22,532 bases of DNA from CAZMGV01 sp964565925 (GTDB lineage: Bacteria > JAGRBM01 > JAHCIT01), in contig CAZMGV010000029.1 of assembly GCA_964565925.1 (NCBI GenBank), positions 1 through 22,532 of the forward strand, written 5' to 3'. Positions 1-7,518 of this stretch are shown here, piece by piece. A program made the position numbers and the translations under genes. Every line of letters starts with the position of its first letter. The stretch's first letter is position 1. The notes under the pieces are model-generated. The model was not told the DNA's origin. It ran no database searches and was given only the letters and a program-made list of their open reading frames with translations.

Positions 1-147
1 AGCTTCCCAAGCTCACCCGGACGATTTCCACCCAAATCCACCAGTGACCGAAGACCCTGATTCTGTTTAGAAATCCGGGAGTCCGTCGTTCCGCGACTGT
101 CCACGGTTTCCGCCGGAATCCGGCCACATGGCTACAAGATGGCTACA
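1..147. other. Unassigned left edge
   Basis: I find no supportable gene here. On the plus strand the three frames entering the window close at 45-47 (TGA), 58-60 (TGA) and 68-70 (TAG), so any gene entering from the left ends by about base 70. I cannot tell which frame, if any, is real. On the minus strand the only ATG-started frame (from 129) encodes 20 residues and stops at 67-69. No hairpin followed by a T-run is visible. Confidence 0.4.
128..147. repeat. Short direct repeat ATGGCTACA x2
   Basis: ATGGCTACA occurs at 128-136 and again at 139-147, separated by AG, so the unit repeats with an 11-bp period, about one helical turn. Helically phased repeats of this length can be paired binding sites for a regulator. 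Nothing else in the window repeats the unit as far as I can see by eye, so a function is not supported. Confidence 0.3.
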
Positions 148-357
148 CTACCTACTGTTTGGATAAGCAGACCTTTTTGGCGACTTGAATAACAAGTCCA
201 GCCATACAGCATAATCGACTTTCGGAACCGGATGGATCCGGTAGAGATGCGTGGCGCAATCCTGATGGCCGGGACAAGACAACGCAAACACATCGGTGAA
301 AGCCAGCACCAAGCGCGATGCGCCGATTATTTTGACGCCGACCAAAAGATTAGACAT
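148..357 (-). CDS. Possible small protein (69 aa), translationally coupled
   Basis: I do not recognise this protein. Its ATG lies inside the last codons of the upstream diiron gene (350-1222), giving an 8-bp overlap of the kind seen in translationally coupled operon genes. Codon choice looks like that of the neighbours. The protein has a Val/Ile/Leu-rich N-terminal third, a CPGHQDCATH segment (C-x2-H-x2-C-x2-H spacing, a conceivable metal site) and a basic tail. No good Shine-Dalgarno is visible, which fits coupling but also fits a chance ORF. It would be the last gene of the leftward operon. An inverted repeat (227-242) lies inside it. Confidence 0.3.
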   Translation of the reverse strand: MSNLLVGVKIIGASRLVLAFTDVFALSCPGHQDCATHLYRIHPVPKVDYAVWLDLLFKSPKRSAYPNSR

Positions 358-1222
358 ACCGCCCGGTCAAGCCGAACATGAAACCGTGAAATATTTTGTC
401 GTGATTGCCGAGAAAATCGATGGCATCCTGGATCAGCTTGACCGTGTTCCGATGCACCGGGAAACGGTTTGCATGGGGAGCCTTTGAGGATATAGTTTTT
501 ACCCGATCCCAGTAGTCCTGGAAACGATCGCCTTTGATATCCAGACTTCTTATCTTCCAAAAGAAAGTAAGAAAAGCCGCACCACCGATCAATGCCGATG
601 GAATCCGAAGCGGCAGGTTCAATAGAATTCCGGCTAGATCCAGATTCACCCGGTCGTACCCGGTGCCTTTGTGCTCAAGCAGCCAGTAATCCATAGCGAG
701 GTGTCGCGACTCGTCCCGATCGATCAGGCGAATGATTTCGTCTTGCAACGGATCCTGAAGCAGTTCCTTGATCGTCGGACTCCAGAGGGCATCCAATGCA
801 AGCTCGAACAGAATGATCTGAGTTCCTACGATCTCGTGGAAAATGCGGGCCCGCCGACCGTCAAGTTGCCGCAAATCGGCCGAAAGCCGTTTGAAGGCCA
901 GTCTCAGCAACGGCGAAAGACTTTCCCATCTGACGCCCAATCGTTCCGCGAGCCGGGTTTCGGCAGCGGCATGCCTGTCCTCGTCGCTGGCGATAATTTC
1001 GAATAGCTCCCGGACAACAGTATCCCGGCTGTTCCTGGCATTGATTCGAAAAGCCTCGGCCCCCAGCTTTTCCACGCCAGCCGTGAACAGGAATACCAGG
1101 CCCAATAGCCTACGTTCGCGCGAATCAAGACTACCGAAGTTCTTGATCGGTGTGCTCCAGTCATAATCATCGACTGACCACTGCCCCTTCTTAGAAGTCT
1201 CCAGTAGGTAATCAAGATTCAT
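350..1222 (-). CDS. Ferritin-like diiron protein B
   Basis: This is a predicted four-helix-bundle diiron carboxylate protein of 290 residues. All ligand positions can be seen: a helix-1 Glu (E51 or E56), E81-x-x-H84 in SDEDRH, a helix-3 Glu (E140), and E171-x-x-H174 in RDESRH. Two ExxH motifs about 90 residues apart are characteristic of ferritin-like oxidases and hydroxylases. A hydrophobic stretch around 197-222 may be membrane-associated. The ATG is preceded by GGAAGGA with 8-nt spacing. It lies 30 bp after the Coq4-family gene and is probably cotranscribed with it. The substrate is unknown. In this context a hydroxylase or oxidase acting on a hydrophobic compound such as a quinone precursor is possible, but sequence alone does not show it. 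Confidence 0.75.
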   Translation of the reverse strand: MNLDYLLETSKKGQWSVDDYDWSTPIKNFGSLDSRERRLLGLVFLFTAGVEKLGAEAFRINARNSRDTVVRELFEIIASDEDRHAAAETRLAERLGVRWESLSPLLRLAFKRLSADLRQLDGRRARIFHEIVGTQIILFELALDALWSPTIKELLQDPLQDEIIRLIDRDESRHLAMDYWLLEHKGTGYDRVNLDLAGILLNLPLRIPSALIGGAAFLTFFWKIRSLDIKGDRFQDYWDRVKTISSKAPHANRFPVHRNTVKLIQDAIDFLGNHDKIFHGFMFGLTGRYV

Positions 1223-1252
1223 GACAGTAGTCCTTCCCTGGAAGCAAAAAAT

Positions 1253-1981
1253 CTACATTGCAGCTTTCACTCGATCGAGACTGGTATATAGCGGTTCGTA
1301 CGCCGGGGCCGGATTGATGCGTAGTCGAATCCTTACTTCTTCAAGCGGCATCGACAGCATGGATTTCCAGTCCGTTGTAATTACATCCCGAGCCCGGATT
1401 CCTCTCTGGATGGCACCAGCTAGCAGTCCCAGCTTGATTTGCCCCCGCTGAGCGAGAATGACGGTTCCGGCCATTACCATGAACCAAACGCCAGGATTAC
1501 GAGTCTGAACGGCGCTGAATGCCAATACACTTATTTCGCCAAGTAGGTCGGTCTGGTAGCCGGTTATGACATGGAAAAGATCGTGAGTATCCCGCATCCA
1601 CATCTGGAGAAATTTTTCATCCTCCCCTAGCGATTCGAATCGCTCCCGATCAAAACCATCCTCGACCGCCTTATCGAGGCCGCCGGGAGTCAGCTTTTCC
1701 CGCCGACAAAACTCGTAATACGATCTGCCAAGCGTGCCCTTTGGAAGAGAGGCCAGCCACTGGGCGTCTTTAAGTGCCCCGAGGAGATCCGGTTTTTCCG
1801 CAAGAAGTTTCAGCCCCATCGGATTTCTTCGGACCCGTCTAAGCATCCGCAGGGGGGCACGCCCTTGAACAGCCTCGACCATCCTTGCCGCCTGCTTAGT
1901 GTCGTCAGGATTTTTGATTCCCTTGCGGACTGCGTCCACAGCCTGAAGCGGGCGGAACGCATATGGATTCGGATGCTTCAT
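1253..1981 (-). CDS. Coq4-family protein
   Basis: This 242-residue protein carries the Coq4 metal motif HDxxHx11E intact: H133-D134-L-F-H137 followed by E149. The flanking residues (DTHDLFHVITGY...GE) are typical of the family. In eukaryotes COQ4 is needed for coenzyme Q synthesis and has been linked to oxidative decarboxylation at ring carbon C1. Bacterial members are less well understood. The ATG has AAGGAG upstream with 9-nt spacing. It sits 31 bp after the UbiB-family gene and 30 bp before a diiron gene on the same strand, so one transcript is likely. Family assignment is firm. The quinone role here is inferred from the family and its neighbours. The N-terminal half (1-120) shows no motif that I recognise. 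Confidence 0.85.
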   Translation of the reverse strand: MKHPNPYAFRPLQAVDAVRKGIKNPDDTKQAARMVEAVQGRAPLRMLRRVRRNPMGLKLLAEKPDLLGALKDAQWLASLPKGTLGRSYYEFCRREKLTPGGLDKAVEDGFDRERFESLGEDEKFLQMWMRDTHDLFHVITGYQTDLLGEISVLAFSAVQTRNPGVWFMVMAGTVILAQRGQIKLGLLAGAIQRGIRARDVITTDWKSMLSMPLEEVRIRLRINPAPAYEPLYTSLDRVKAAM

Positions 1982-2012
1982 CGAAAACGACTCCTTGTCC
2001 CTATAGATTAAA

Positions 2013-4235
2013 TCAGGCGAAATCCTGCAGGTTATCAGTAACCTGAAATACCGCCTGCGCGTCAGGTGAATAGATCGGTTCGGCGGTAAGTTTACCGTCC
2101 TTGTCGATCACCACCATCTTGGTTCCGCACGGCTGGCAGAAAGCCCGGTCGCCAGCCTGAAACGGGCGCTTGGCGATAATGACGATGTTGCACACCACGC
2201 ATTGCAGTTCGTTTGGCGCTAAAGGCGTACCGTCTATGTATCGGTACCGGCCGCGGTACCTTTCCGGAAGTTCGTTGAACGATCGCTGCTTGTTATTCCG
2301 CAGGTCCTTGATCGATTTCACGTTCTGCAGCATCCCGATCATCTGCATCTGCGGATACCGTTCGCGTCCCTGCGGATCCCGCCAGAGGAAATCGATCAGG
2401 AAGCGGTCCTCGAAAATGTTCAGATCGGGAGCGAGAAGGTGCGCATAACGATCGAAATAGACCATCTGCTTCACCAGCAGAATAAATTCTCGTGGCAGCC
2501 GGACGTTATTCTTGACTGCAGCCTGCACGACCGAAGTCAAAAGATCACCAAAGTTGATCTCGCCCAGCGGCGAGTCCTTGAACTCCCTCATGAGGTTTTT
2601 GATATCCCTAGTTAGACCCGGGCGATTAACATTTTCTGGGGCAGAACCAAGCTTGATAAGAACGTCGGACAGATTTTCGTAAGTACCCGCCATCATGGAA
2701 ACGAGAAGGTGCGTCATCAGCTTGCTCTTCTCCACGGACTGCCGGCCGACGATGCCGAAATCCATGAAGTGGACCCCGTTGTCGGGCGTAATCAGCAGGT
2801 TTCCCGCATGCACGTCCCCATGGAAGAAGCCGTGCAGCATCATCGTCCGAAGCACGGCCTTTACGCCCAGCCGAAGCGCGTCTTCCGGATCGGCGCCAAG
2901 CTTGCGGATACCCTTGACGTCGTCGACACGGGCCCCCGCAAGCCTTTCCATCACGAGCACCCGTCTGGTCGAATGCTCGCGGTAGACCTTCGCTGCATAG
3001 ATTCGTTTATTGCCCGCCGACGCGAACACAGCGTTGAATCTTTCCATGCTGTTCGCTTCGAGTCGGAAATCGAGTTCTTCATGAAGCGTGATATTGAAAT
3101 CCGATACCACATCCACGGGGCTTGCCAGGTGGGCGTTCTTGAACGCTCGCACGAGCGTCTTGGCGATCAGGAACAGGATGCCGACGTCACGCTCGACGAC
3201 CGCCTGAATGCCCGGCCGCTGGACTTTGATTACCACCGGCGTTCCGTCCGCGAGTTCCGCGAAATGTACCTGTGCGATGCTGGCAGCGGCGATGGGCTTA
3301 GCATCGATGCTCCGGAATCTGGATTTGTAGTTGGCACCAAGTTCTTCGCGGAGGATTTTCTTCACTTCGGAATAAGGGAAGGGTGGAACCCTGTCGAGGC
3401 ACTTGAGGAATTCGTCGGATATCGCTTCAGGAAATATCCCAGGGCTTGAGGCGATCATCTGCCCCAGTTTGATAAACGTAGGCCCGAGTTCCTCGAATGC
3501 CATCCGCAGCCGCCGGGCAAAAGCCCGGTCCTTCGGATGGTCGAGCAACCGCTCGATCTGCATGAATATGCCGTGCTTCGCCAAAGTACCAAGGATCTCC
3601 GCAAGCCTAACCGGGTTCGGCCGGAGATTTCGGGGAATCTCGACTACAGGATCCGCAGGAATTCCGGAATAGTCCGGCTTTTCGAGCGCCGACAACGCAT
3701 CCGGATCGCATAGCCGACCGTATTTATTCGCATTTCCCCCTGCGGGACGTTTCTGCTCGATAATGATCTCTTCTTCGTGATCGTGTGGCTCGCGGCTTGT
3801 ATCGGACTTGGCCGCCGGTGTGGATTCGGCCGTCACCGGCGCTTCCACGGGCCGGGGCTCCATTTTCGGCGGCTTCGGTGGAGCCGCCACGCGCATCCTG
3901 CCCGCGACTTCCTCGTCTTCGGATGTCGGCTTCTGCCACTTCGACCGATCAATCGGAAGTGGACCGTCGAATGCTTTGTGCTCGACAGTGCCCTCGGTAT
4001 CGATCTCTGGCGCCGTTGGCGCGTCACCGACATGAGTGGGTATCTGCGATGGGGGCGGGATCTTGAGCGGCTTGGGCCTCCACGCTTCCGCAACTCCAGA
4101 GGATCTGTTTGCGGATGCGGCTTCCACCGCCCGGACGGTCTTCCAACCGTCCGGGCGCGGCAGCGCGGCAGCAGTTATATTGGTGCTGCCGGGTATCCAA
4201 TCATCCACCTTCGGGCCCTTCTCGAACTGGCTCAT
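2013..4235 (-). CDS. UbiB/ADCK-family kinase-like ATPase with disordered N-terminus and zinc ribbon
   Basis: The core (about 205-600) is an ABC1/ADCK/UbiB atypical kinase. It has the family-specific KxGQ motif (K256-L-G-Q259), the alanine-rich nucleotide loop AAAS (316-319), the VIK lysine (K337), an LDFRLEAN segment (389-395), catalytic HGDVHAGN (472-479) and DFG (492-494). Family members act as ATPases that support ubiquinone synthesis or lipid handling. At 740 residues it is far longer than the usual 480-550. The first 200 residues are rich in Pro, Ala, Glu and Lys and look disordered. The C-terminus adds a CxxC-x17-CxxC zinc ribbon (C679, C682, C700, C703). I see no C-terminal membrane helices of the kind classical UbiB has. 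GGAG lies 5 nt before the ATG. It is the second gene of the operon. Confidence 0.9.
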   Translation of the reverse strand: MSQFEKGPKVDDWIPGSTNITAAALPRPDGWKTVRAVEAASANRSSGVAEAWRPKPLKIPPPSQIPTHVGDAPTAPEIDTEGTVEHKAFDGPLPIDRSKWQKPTSEDEEVAGRMRVAAPPKPPKMEPRPVEAPVTAESTPAAKSDTSREPHDHEEEIIIEQKRPAGGNANKYGRLCDPDALSALEKPDYSGIPADPVVEIPRNLRPNPVRLAEILGTLAKHGIFMQIERLLDHPKDRAFARRLRMAFEELGPTFIKLGQMIASSPGIFPEAISDEFLKCLDRVPPFPYSEVKKILREELGANYKSRFRSIDAKPIAAASIAQVHFAELADGTPVVIKVQRPGIQAVVERDVGILFLIAKTLVRAFKNAHLASPVDVVSDFNITLHEELDFRLEANSMERFNAVFASAGNKRIYAAKVYREHSTRRVLVMERLAGARVDDVKGIRKLGADPEDALRLGVKAVLRTMMLHGFFHGDVHAGNLLITPDNGVHFMDFGIVGRQSVEKSKLMTHLLVSMMAGTYENLSDVLIKLGSAPENVNRPGLTRDIKNLMREFKDSPLGEINFGDLLTSVVQAAVKNNVRLPREFILLVKQMVYFDRYAHLLAPDLNIFEDRFLIDFLWRDPQGRERYPQMQMIGMLQNVKSIKDLRNNKQRSFNELPERYRGRYRYIDGTPLAPNELQCVVCNIVIIAKRPFQAGDRAFCQPCGTKMVVIDKDGKLTAEPIYSPDAQAVFQVTDNLQDFA

Positions 4236-4288
4236 CTGGTCTCCAAAATCACAAGCGGTCTAGTAAAGGCCATTTTCATCGCCAGCAC

Positions 4289-5221
4289 TCAGCTTGCGTA
4301 TGGTTCCTGATACTCGACTCCGAGCCGATGCAGCCGTGCCTTGAACTCGCCTTCCATTTTATTCCACATGGCATCCATCAATGTGTCCGCCTTGGCCTGT
4401 GAAAGTCTGATACCCGGGTAAGGCTCGAAATCACCGAGCACTTCCTTGTACTCCCCGATCGTCCGCTCCATCGTGCGGCCGAAAGTCTTCAGCATGCTCT
4501 TGAAGCTTGCGAACATGAAACCTGTCAGCTCTTTCTGCGCGGCCTGAACCTTCCCGCGACTTTCCGGATATCGGGCGATCAGCTTGGCCAGATGGTTTTC
4601 GCCGAAACCGACGTGACGGCGTTCGTCAGCAATGACGCCGCATAATACCTGCTCGCCTACGGGATCGCTGAACTTGCTCATCCCCCTGGAGAACTCGAAA
4701 ACGCTGAAGGCGAGACCTTCCAGGATAATGTTATTGCCGACAATGGCGGCCACGTAATCCCCGTTCTTTACCAGATCGTCCAGTGCCAGACAGAAGTTCT
4801 TGAGGTGCGGGTTCGTCCAGGAATCGAGAAAACTCTCGAACTGATCCTTGCCCACGCCGAGATCGAACAGGCGCTGTGAGAAGACTTCCACATGGCGTCC
4901 CTCGTCCGCGGTCTGCGTCGAAAGGAATCCCCTGGCGGCGTGATCAGGCTCCCGTGGAATGCAGCCTGCCGCCGAGAACAGAGCCGCCCGCTCGCCCACC
5001 ACGAAATGGGCCAGCATCATTAGCTGCTGGTCGCGCAGATCGCCTTCCTGGAAAAGGAGCGGATTTTCCTCGATAGGCCAATCCTCATATTTCCCGTAGC
5101 GGGTTTTCTGGAGATAGCCTTGTGGGGCGCTCTTCAGCCAAAGGTCCACTTTGTAGATGTTATCGCTCGTGTCGACCTTGGTGAGCTGTTCCTGCGTTGC
5201 ACGTTGAATCGTCTCAGTCAT
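4289..5221 (-). CDS. Ferritin-like diiron protein A
   Basis: This is a predicted diiron carboxylate oxidase or oxygenase of 310 residues with a four-helix bundle. Its metal ligands match the ribonucleotide-reductase-R2-like pattern: E77 (GERAA), E107-x-x-H110 (DEGRH), E168 (ILEGL) and E200-x-x-H203 (DERRH). It is distinct from the diiron protein at 350-1222, with only the metal-site pattern obviously shared. GAGGAG lies 8 nt before the ATG. It is the first gene of the leftward operon and is followed after 53 bp by the UbiB-family gene. A candidate MerR-type promoter and an inverted repeat lie just upstream. Related families include R2-like oxidases and AurF-type N-oxygenases. I cannot pick a substrate. 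Confidence 0.8.
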   Translation of the reverse strand: MTETIQRATQEQLTKVDTSDNIYKVDLWLKSAPQGYLQKTRYGKYEDWPIEENPLLFQEGDLRDQQLMMLAHFVVGERAALFSAAGCIPREPDHAARGFLSTQTADEGRHVEVFSQRLFDLGVGKDQFESFLDSWTNPHLKNFCLALDDLVKNGDYVAAIVGNNIILEGLAFSVFEFSRGMSKFSDPVGEQVLCGVIADERRHVGFGENHLAKLIARYPESRGKVQAAQKELTGFMFASFKSMLKTFGRTMERTIGEYKEVLGDFEPYPGIRLSQAKADTLMDAMWNKMEGEFKARLHRLGVEYQEPYAS

Positions 5222-5288
5222 TGGGAAATCTCCTCGCTGTCGTTAGAAAGGTAACCGTCTTGTTTTTCAACTGTGGGGTCTATTCTTA

Positions 5289-5306
5289 AGTAGTAAAATT
5301 ACTACT
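5289..5306. promoter_or_regulatory. Inverted repeat, candidate operator
   Basis: AGTAGTAA-AA-TTACTACT is a perfect 8-bp inverted repeat with a 2-bp spacer. Relative to the candidate leftward promoter (5317-5347) it falls at about +4 to +21, a position where a bound protein would block early elongation. A further AGTAG half-site lies at 5319-5323. It could be an operator for a second regulator, or part of the binding region of the divergent MerR-type protein. It could also act as a 5'-UTR stem, but the AT-rich arms would make a weak hairpin. Confidence 0.5.
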
Positions 5307-5316
5307 CCACATAAGC

Positions 5317-5347
5317 ATAGTAGACACTTTACTTTGGTGTATGTCAA
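5317..5347 (-). promoter_or_regulatory. Candidate MerR-type promoter of the diiron/UbiB/Coq4 operon
   Basis: Read on the minus strand, a consensus -35 TTGACA (5342-5347) is followed after exactly 19 bp by TACTAT (5317-5322, four of six matches to TATAAT). The spacer contains ACAC and GTGT arms (5324-5327 and 5337-5340) placed symmetrically, with one base outside each arm. An over-long 19-bp spacer with a centred dyad is the hallmark of promoters activated by MerR-family proteins. Such a regulator is encoded divergently at 5483. An alternative -10 (TCTACT, 17-bp spacing) would make this an ordinary sigma-70 promoter. Confidence 0.5.
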
Positions 5348-5433
5348 TGGCTACATTTGCTATTGTGAATTAGGATGTTCCTCGGTCGGCCAAAAGAACG
5401 GGCGGCTTACATGGTGCAAATTAAAGCTTTAGG

Positions 5434-5439
5434 TATAAT
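5434..5439 (+). promoter_or_regulatory. -10 box upstream of the MerR-TPR gene
   Basis: TATAAT on the plus strand would give a transcript starting near 5446, about 37 nt before the ATG at 5483. No good -35 hexamer is visible 16-18 bp upstream, so the promoter may be weak or activator-dependent. Confidence 0.4.
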
Positions 5440-5482
5440 GTAAAAATTGGTCAGGTACGGGCATAAAAAATTAAAGGCATTT

Positions 5483-6964
5483 ATGAGCGAAAAGCAGAAA
5501 TCGCGTTTCCGGTTGTCAGAGCTCGCAGACACGGCCGGAGTAGCCGGCAAAACGATTCATTTTTACGTTCGCGAAGGCATTCTTCCGCCCGCGCAGAAAA
5601 TTCGAGAAAAGCTGGCGCTTTACGACGAGACTCACCTTCGATTGCTCCGGATCGTACAAAAGCTGCAACATGAGAAACATCTTCCGCTGGCTTTTATCGG
5701 TCAGCTGTTTCGCCAAGCCAATTATGATCCGGAAGCTTTGGAGCTCAGTCTGGTGGCCGGCATGTACGACCGTGTCGCCGCTGGTACGGGTTTCCTGCCC
5801 GGCGAAATTAACGTTACCCAAGCCGCTCTAGCCGATGATAGTTCCGTATCACCTGAGTTCCGGAACAGGCTGGCGGATATGGGGCTTATCACCAGGACCG
5901 ACGGGGCTCTAAGCGGAGAGGAAAGGAAGATCGTCTGGAGCGTACGCTCCGCTCACGAAAAAGGCGTTCCCTTGGAATTTTTTGCCCAATTACTGAAACC
6001 TATACAGACTATTGTATTGCGCCAGTCCGCTACATTGCTGGAAGCGATCGACGGCGACGCCAGTTTCCGCCAGGTCGCAGAGAAGGCTGGCGAGATTGAC
6101 CGGCTGATCAACTTCTTCATCGAGGCTACAAAAACCCGCCAGCTAAGGCTTCATTTCGAGAAATCATACGAACAGAGCCCTTTGACAATCGGCAAACTAC
6201 AAAAGCGAATCTATGTTCCAAGCGAGGCTTTTCTGGCGAAACATAGGATTCCGGAACAAATCGCGTCGATCGAGGATGAGTTGCATCGGAAAAAGAAAGA
6301 TCGTCAATTACGCCTTGCGTTGGCGGAGGCTTATCTGGCTATTGGAAAGTATGAGGAAGCGGCCGGCGAAGCCAAAATCATATTGAAGCACAATAAGGAA
6401 GAAACGGATGCCTTGGTAGCGTTGGGAACGGTACACTCGCTTCTGGGTCGCACGGATGACGCGGTTAAAATTCATGAGCATGCTTACCGGCTACGACCTG
6501 ATGATGCACGGACTGTAGCGTACTATGCGATGGCATGTATGCTGCAGGCGGCACGCGTGGGCGGCGTCATATCCCCGGCCCAGTGGCTCAAAAAATCGCT
6601 TTCTCTTTTCCAGAAAAGTCTCGCTCTCACTCCCAAGCGGCCAAAAGATCTCCTCGAAATGCTGTTTATGAAGGGTCGGGCTTATACCATTCTTCCCGCA
6701 CCACTAGAAAAAGTGGATGAAGGCATAGACGCCCTTAGGGAATTGCTTGCCCGCGTGGATAAATCAGACGAAAAAGCACTGGGGCTGCCATTTACCGGTT
6801 TCAACGAAATCTACCGGATCAATGTCTATTTCTTTCTGGGGGAAGCTTACCATCATAAAGACCAGCCACAGGAGGCTCAGAAGGCTTGGGAGCAGGTTAT
6901 TCTCCGCGATCCCGGATCGAATTTCGGACAGCACGCGTATCAGGCGGTCGGATCACACGCATAG
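5483..6964 (+). CDS. MerR-family regulator fused to TPR region
   Basis: This is a predicted DNA-binding regulator of 493 residues. Residues 9-75 form a MerR winged helix (LSELADTAGV...IHFYVREGIL.P......LYDETHLRLL). A second, degenerate MerR-like unit follows at about 125-172 (LADMGLITRTDG....E...VW......KGVPLEFFAQLL). TPR-type helices occupy about 272-340 (AEAYLAIGKYEEA, LGTVHSLLGRTDDA) and again about 445-475. MerR effector domains are usually much shorter, so a protein partner or peptide may be sensed instead of a metal or small drug. I chose the ATG at 5483 (AAAGG about 5 nt upstream) over a TTG at 5447 because the -10 box lies only 7 bp before the TTG. It leads a four-gene plus-strand operon and is divergent from the diiron/UbiB/Coq4 operon. 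Confidence 0.85.
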   Translation: MSEKQKSRFRLSELADTAGVAGKTIHFYVREGILPPAQKIREKLALYDETHLRLLRIVQKLQHEKHLPLAFIGQLFRQANYDPEALELSLVAGMYDRVAAGTGFLPGEINVTQAALADDSSVSPEFRNRLADMGLITRTDGALSGEERKIVWSVRSAHEKGVPLEFFAQLLKPIQTIVLRQSATLLEAIDGDASFRQVAEKAGEIDRLINFFIEATKTRQLRLHFEKSYEQSPLTIGKLQKRIYVPSEAFLAKHRIPEQIASIEDELHRKKKDRQLRLALAEAYLAIGKYEEAAGEAKIILKHNKEETDALVALGTVHSLLGRTDDAVKIHEHAYRLRPDDARTVAYYAMACMLQAARVGGVISPAQWLKKSLSLFQKSLALTPKRPKDLLEMLFMKGRAYTILPAPLEKVDEGIDALRELLARVDKSDEKALGLPFTGFNEIYRINVYFFLGEAYHHKDQPQEAQKAWEQVILRDPGSNFGQHAYQAVGSHA

Positions 6965-6996
6965 GATTATGCGATAATTGCTCAAGCGGGTAACGA

Positions 6997-7518
6997 ATGC
7001 AGAGATTTCGATTTGAACACCGCTTCTCCCTGCCTCCGGCTCAACTCGTTCATCTCCTGGATGACATGGATTTCCGAGAGTACCTCGTTCGCGGGCTCGT
7101 AAATATTCATGCGTCTGAACGCATCTGTTTCGAAACGTCCGAGCATGAACGGTTCAAGACAATTCGCGTCTATCCCAAAGTAAACCTACCTAGTTGGCTC
7201 CAGCGCGCATTGAAAGACAGGGAAAGCCACTTCGATATGACCTACCGGCTCGACAAGAAAAGGATGGTGGAAAAAATCGAAGGTTCCTCGCGCCTTGGCA
7301 TGGTAACAGGTGAAATCGTCTATTTGGCCAATGGGAACAGGGGAACCATCCGTCGGTTTACTGGAGAATTTAACTGCCGAATCGGAATCGTCGGGCCAGC
7401 AGTCGAGAAATTCTATCTCGTCCGGATGACCATGATGCAAAATCAGGAAGCCGAGCTGACTGAACAATATATTGTCGGACAGCATAAGGATCCGATAACG
7501 GCTACCGGGAGAACCTGA
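6997..7518 (+). CDS. DUF2505-like (START/SRPBCC fold) protein
   Basis: This 173-residue protein resembles the DUF2505 group of START-like lipid-binding folds. It opens with an FRFEHRFSLP strand, has a conserved LLDDMDF helix, a middle PKVNLPSWLQRAL segment, and ends in a long C-terminal helix region after GIVGPAVEKF. Such proteins bind hydrophobic ligands, but no DUF2505 function is established. It starts 32 bp after the MerR-TPR gene and its TGA directly abuts the next ATG, so it is cotranscribed and probably coupled. No signal peptide is seen. A weak GCGGG is the only ribosome-binding candidate. Confidence 0.65.
   Translation: MQRFRFEHRFSLPPAQLVHLLDDMDFREYLVRGLVNIHASERICFETSEHERFKTIRVYPKVNLPSWLQRALKDRESHFDMTYRLDKKRMVEKIEGSSRLGMVTGEIVYLANGNRGTIRRFTGEFNCRIGIVGPAVEKFYLVRMTMMQNQEAELTEQYIVGQHKDPITATGRT

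Noticed and set aside
227..242. ACCGGAT-GG-ATCCGGT as a terminator of the leftward operon
   Set aside because: The 2-base loop is too tight unless the stem opens, no T-run follows on either strand, and it lies inside a possible small gene.
2709..3449. Long plus-strand ORF (246 aa) opposite the UbiB-family gene
   Set aside because: It is a mirror of a well-supported gene, has no recognisable domain and an unlikely Arg/His-rich composition.
3777..4310. Plus-strand ORF (177 aa) opposite the UbiB N-terminus
   Set aside because: Antisense shadow of a Pro/Ala-rich coding stretch, with no ribosome site or domain.
5447..5482. Upstream TTG start for the MerR-TPR gene
   Set aside because: The TATAAT box ends only 7 bp before it, leaving no leader, while the ATG at 5483 has AAAGG at good spacing and directly precedes the winged helix.
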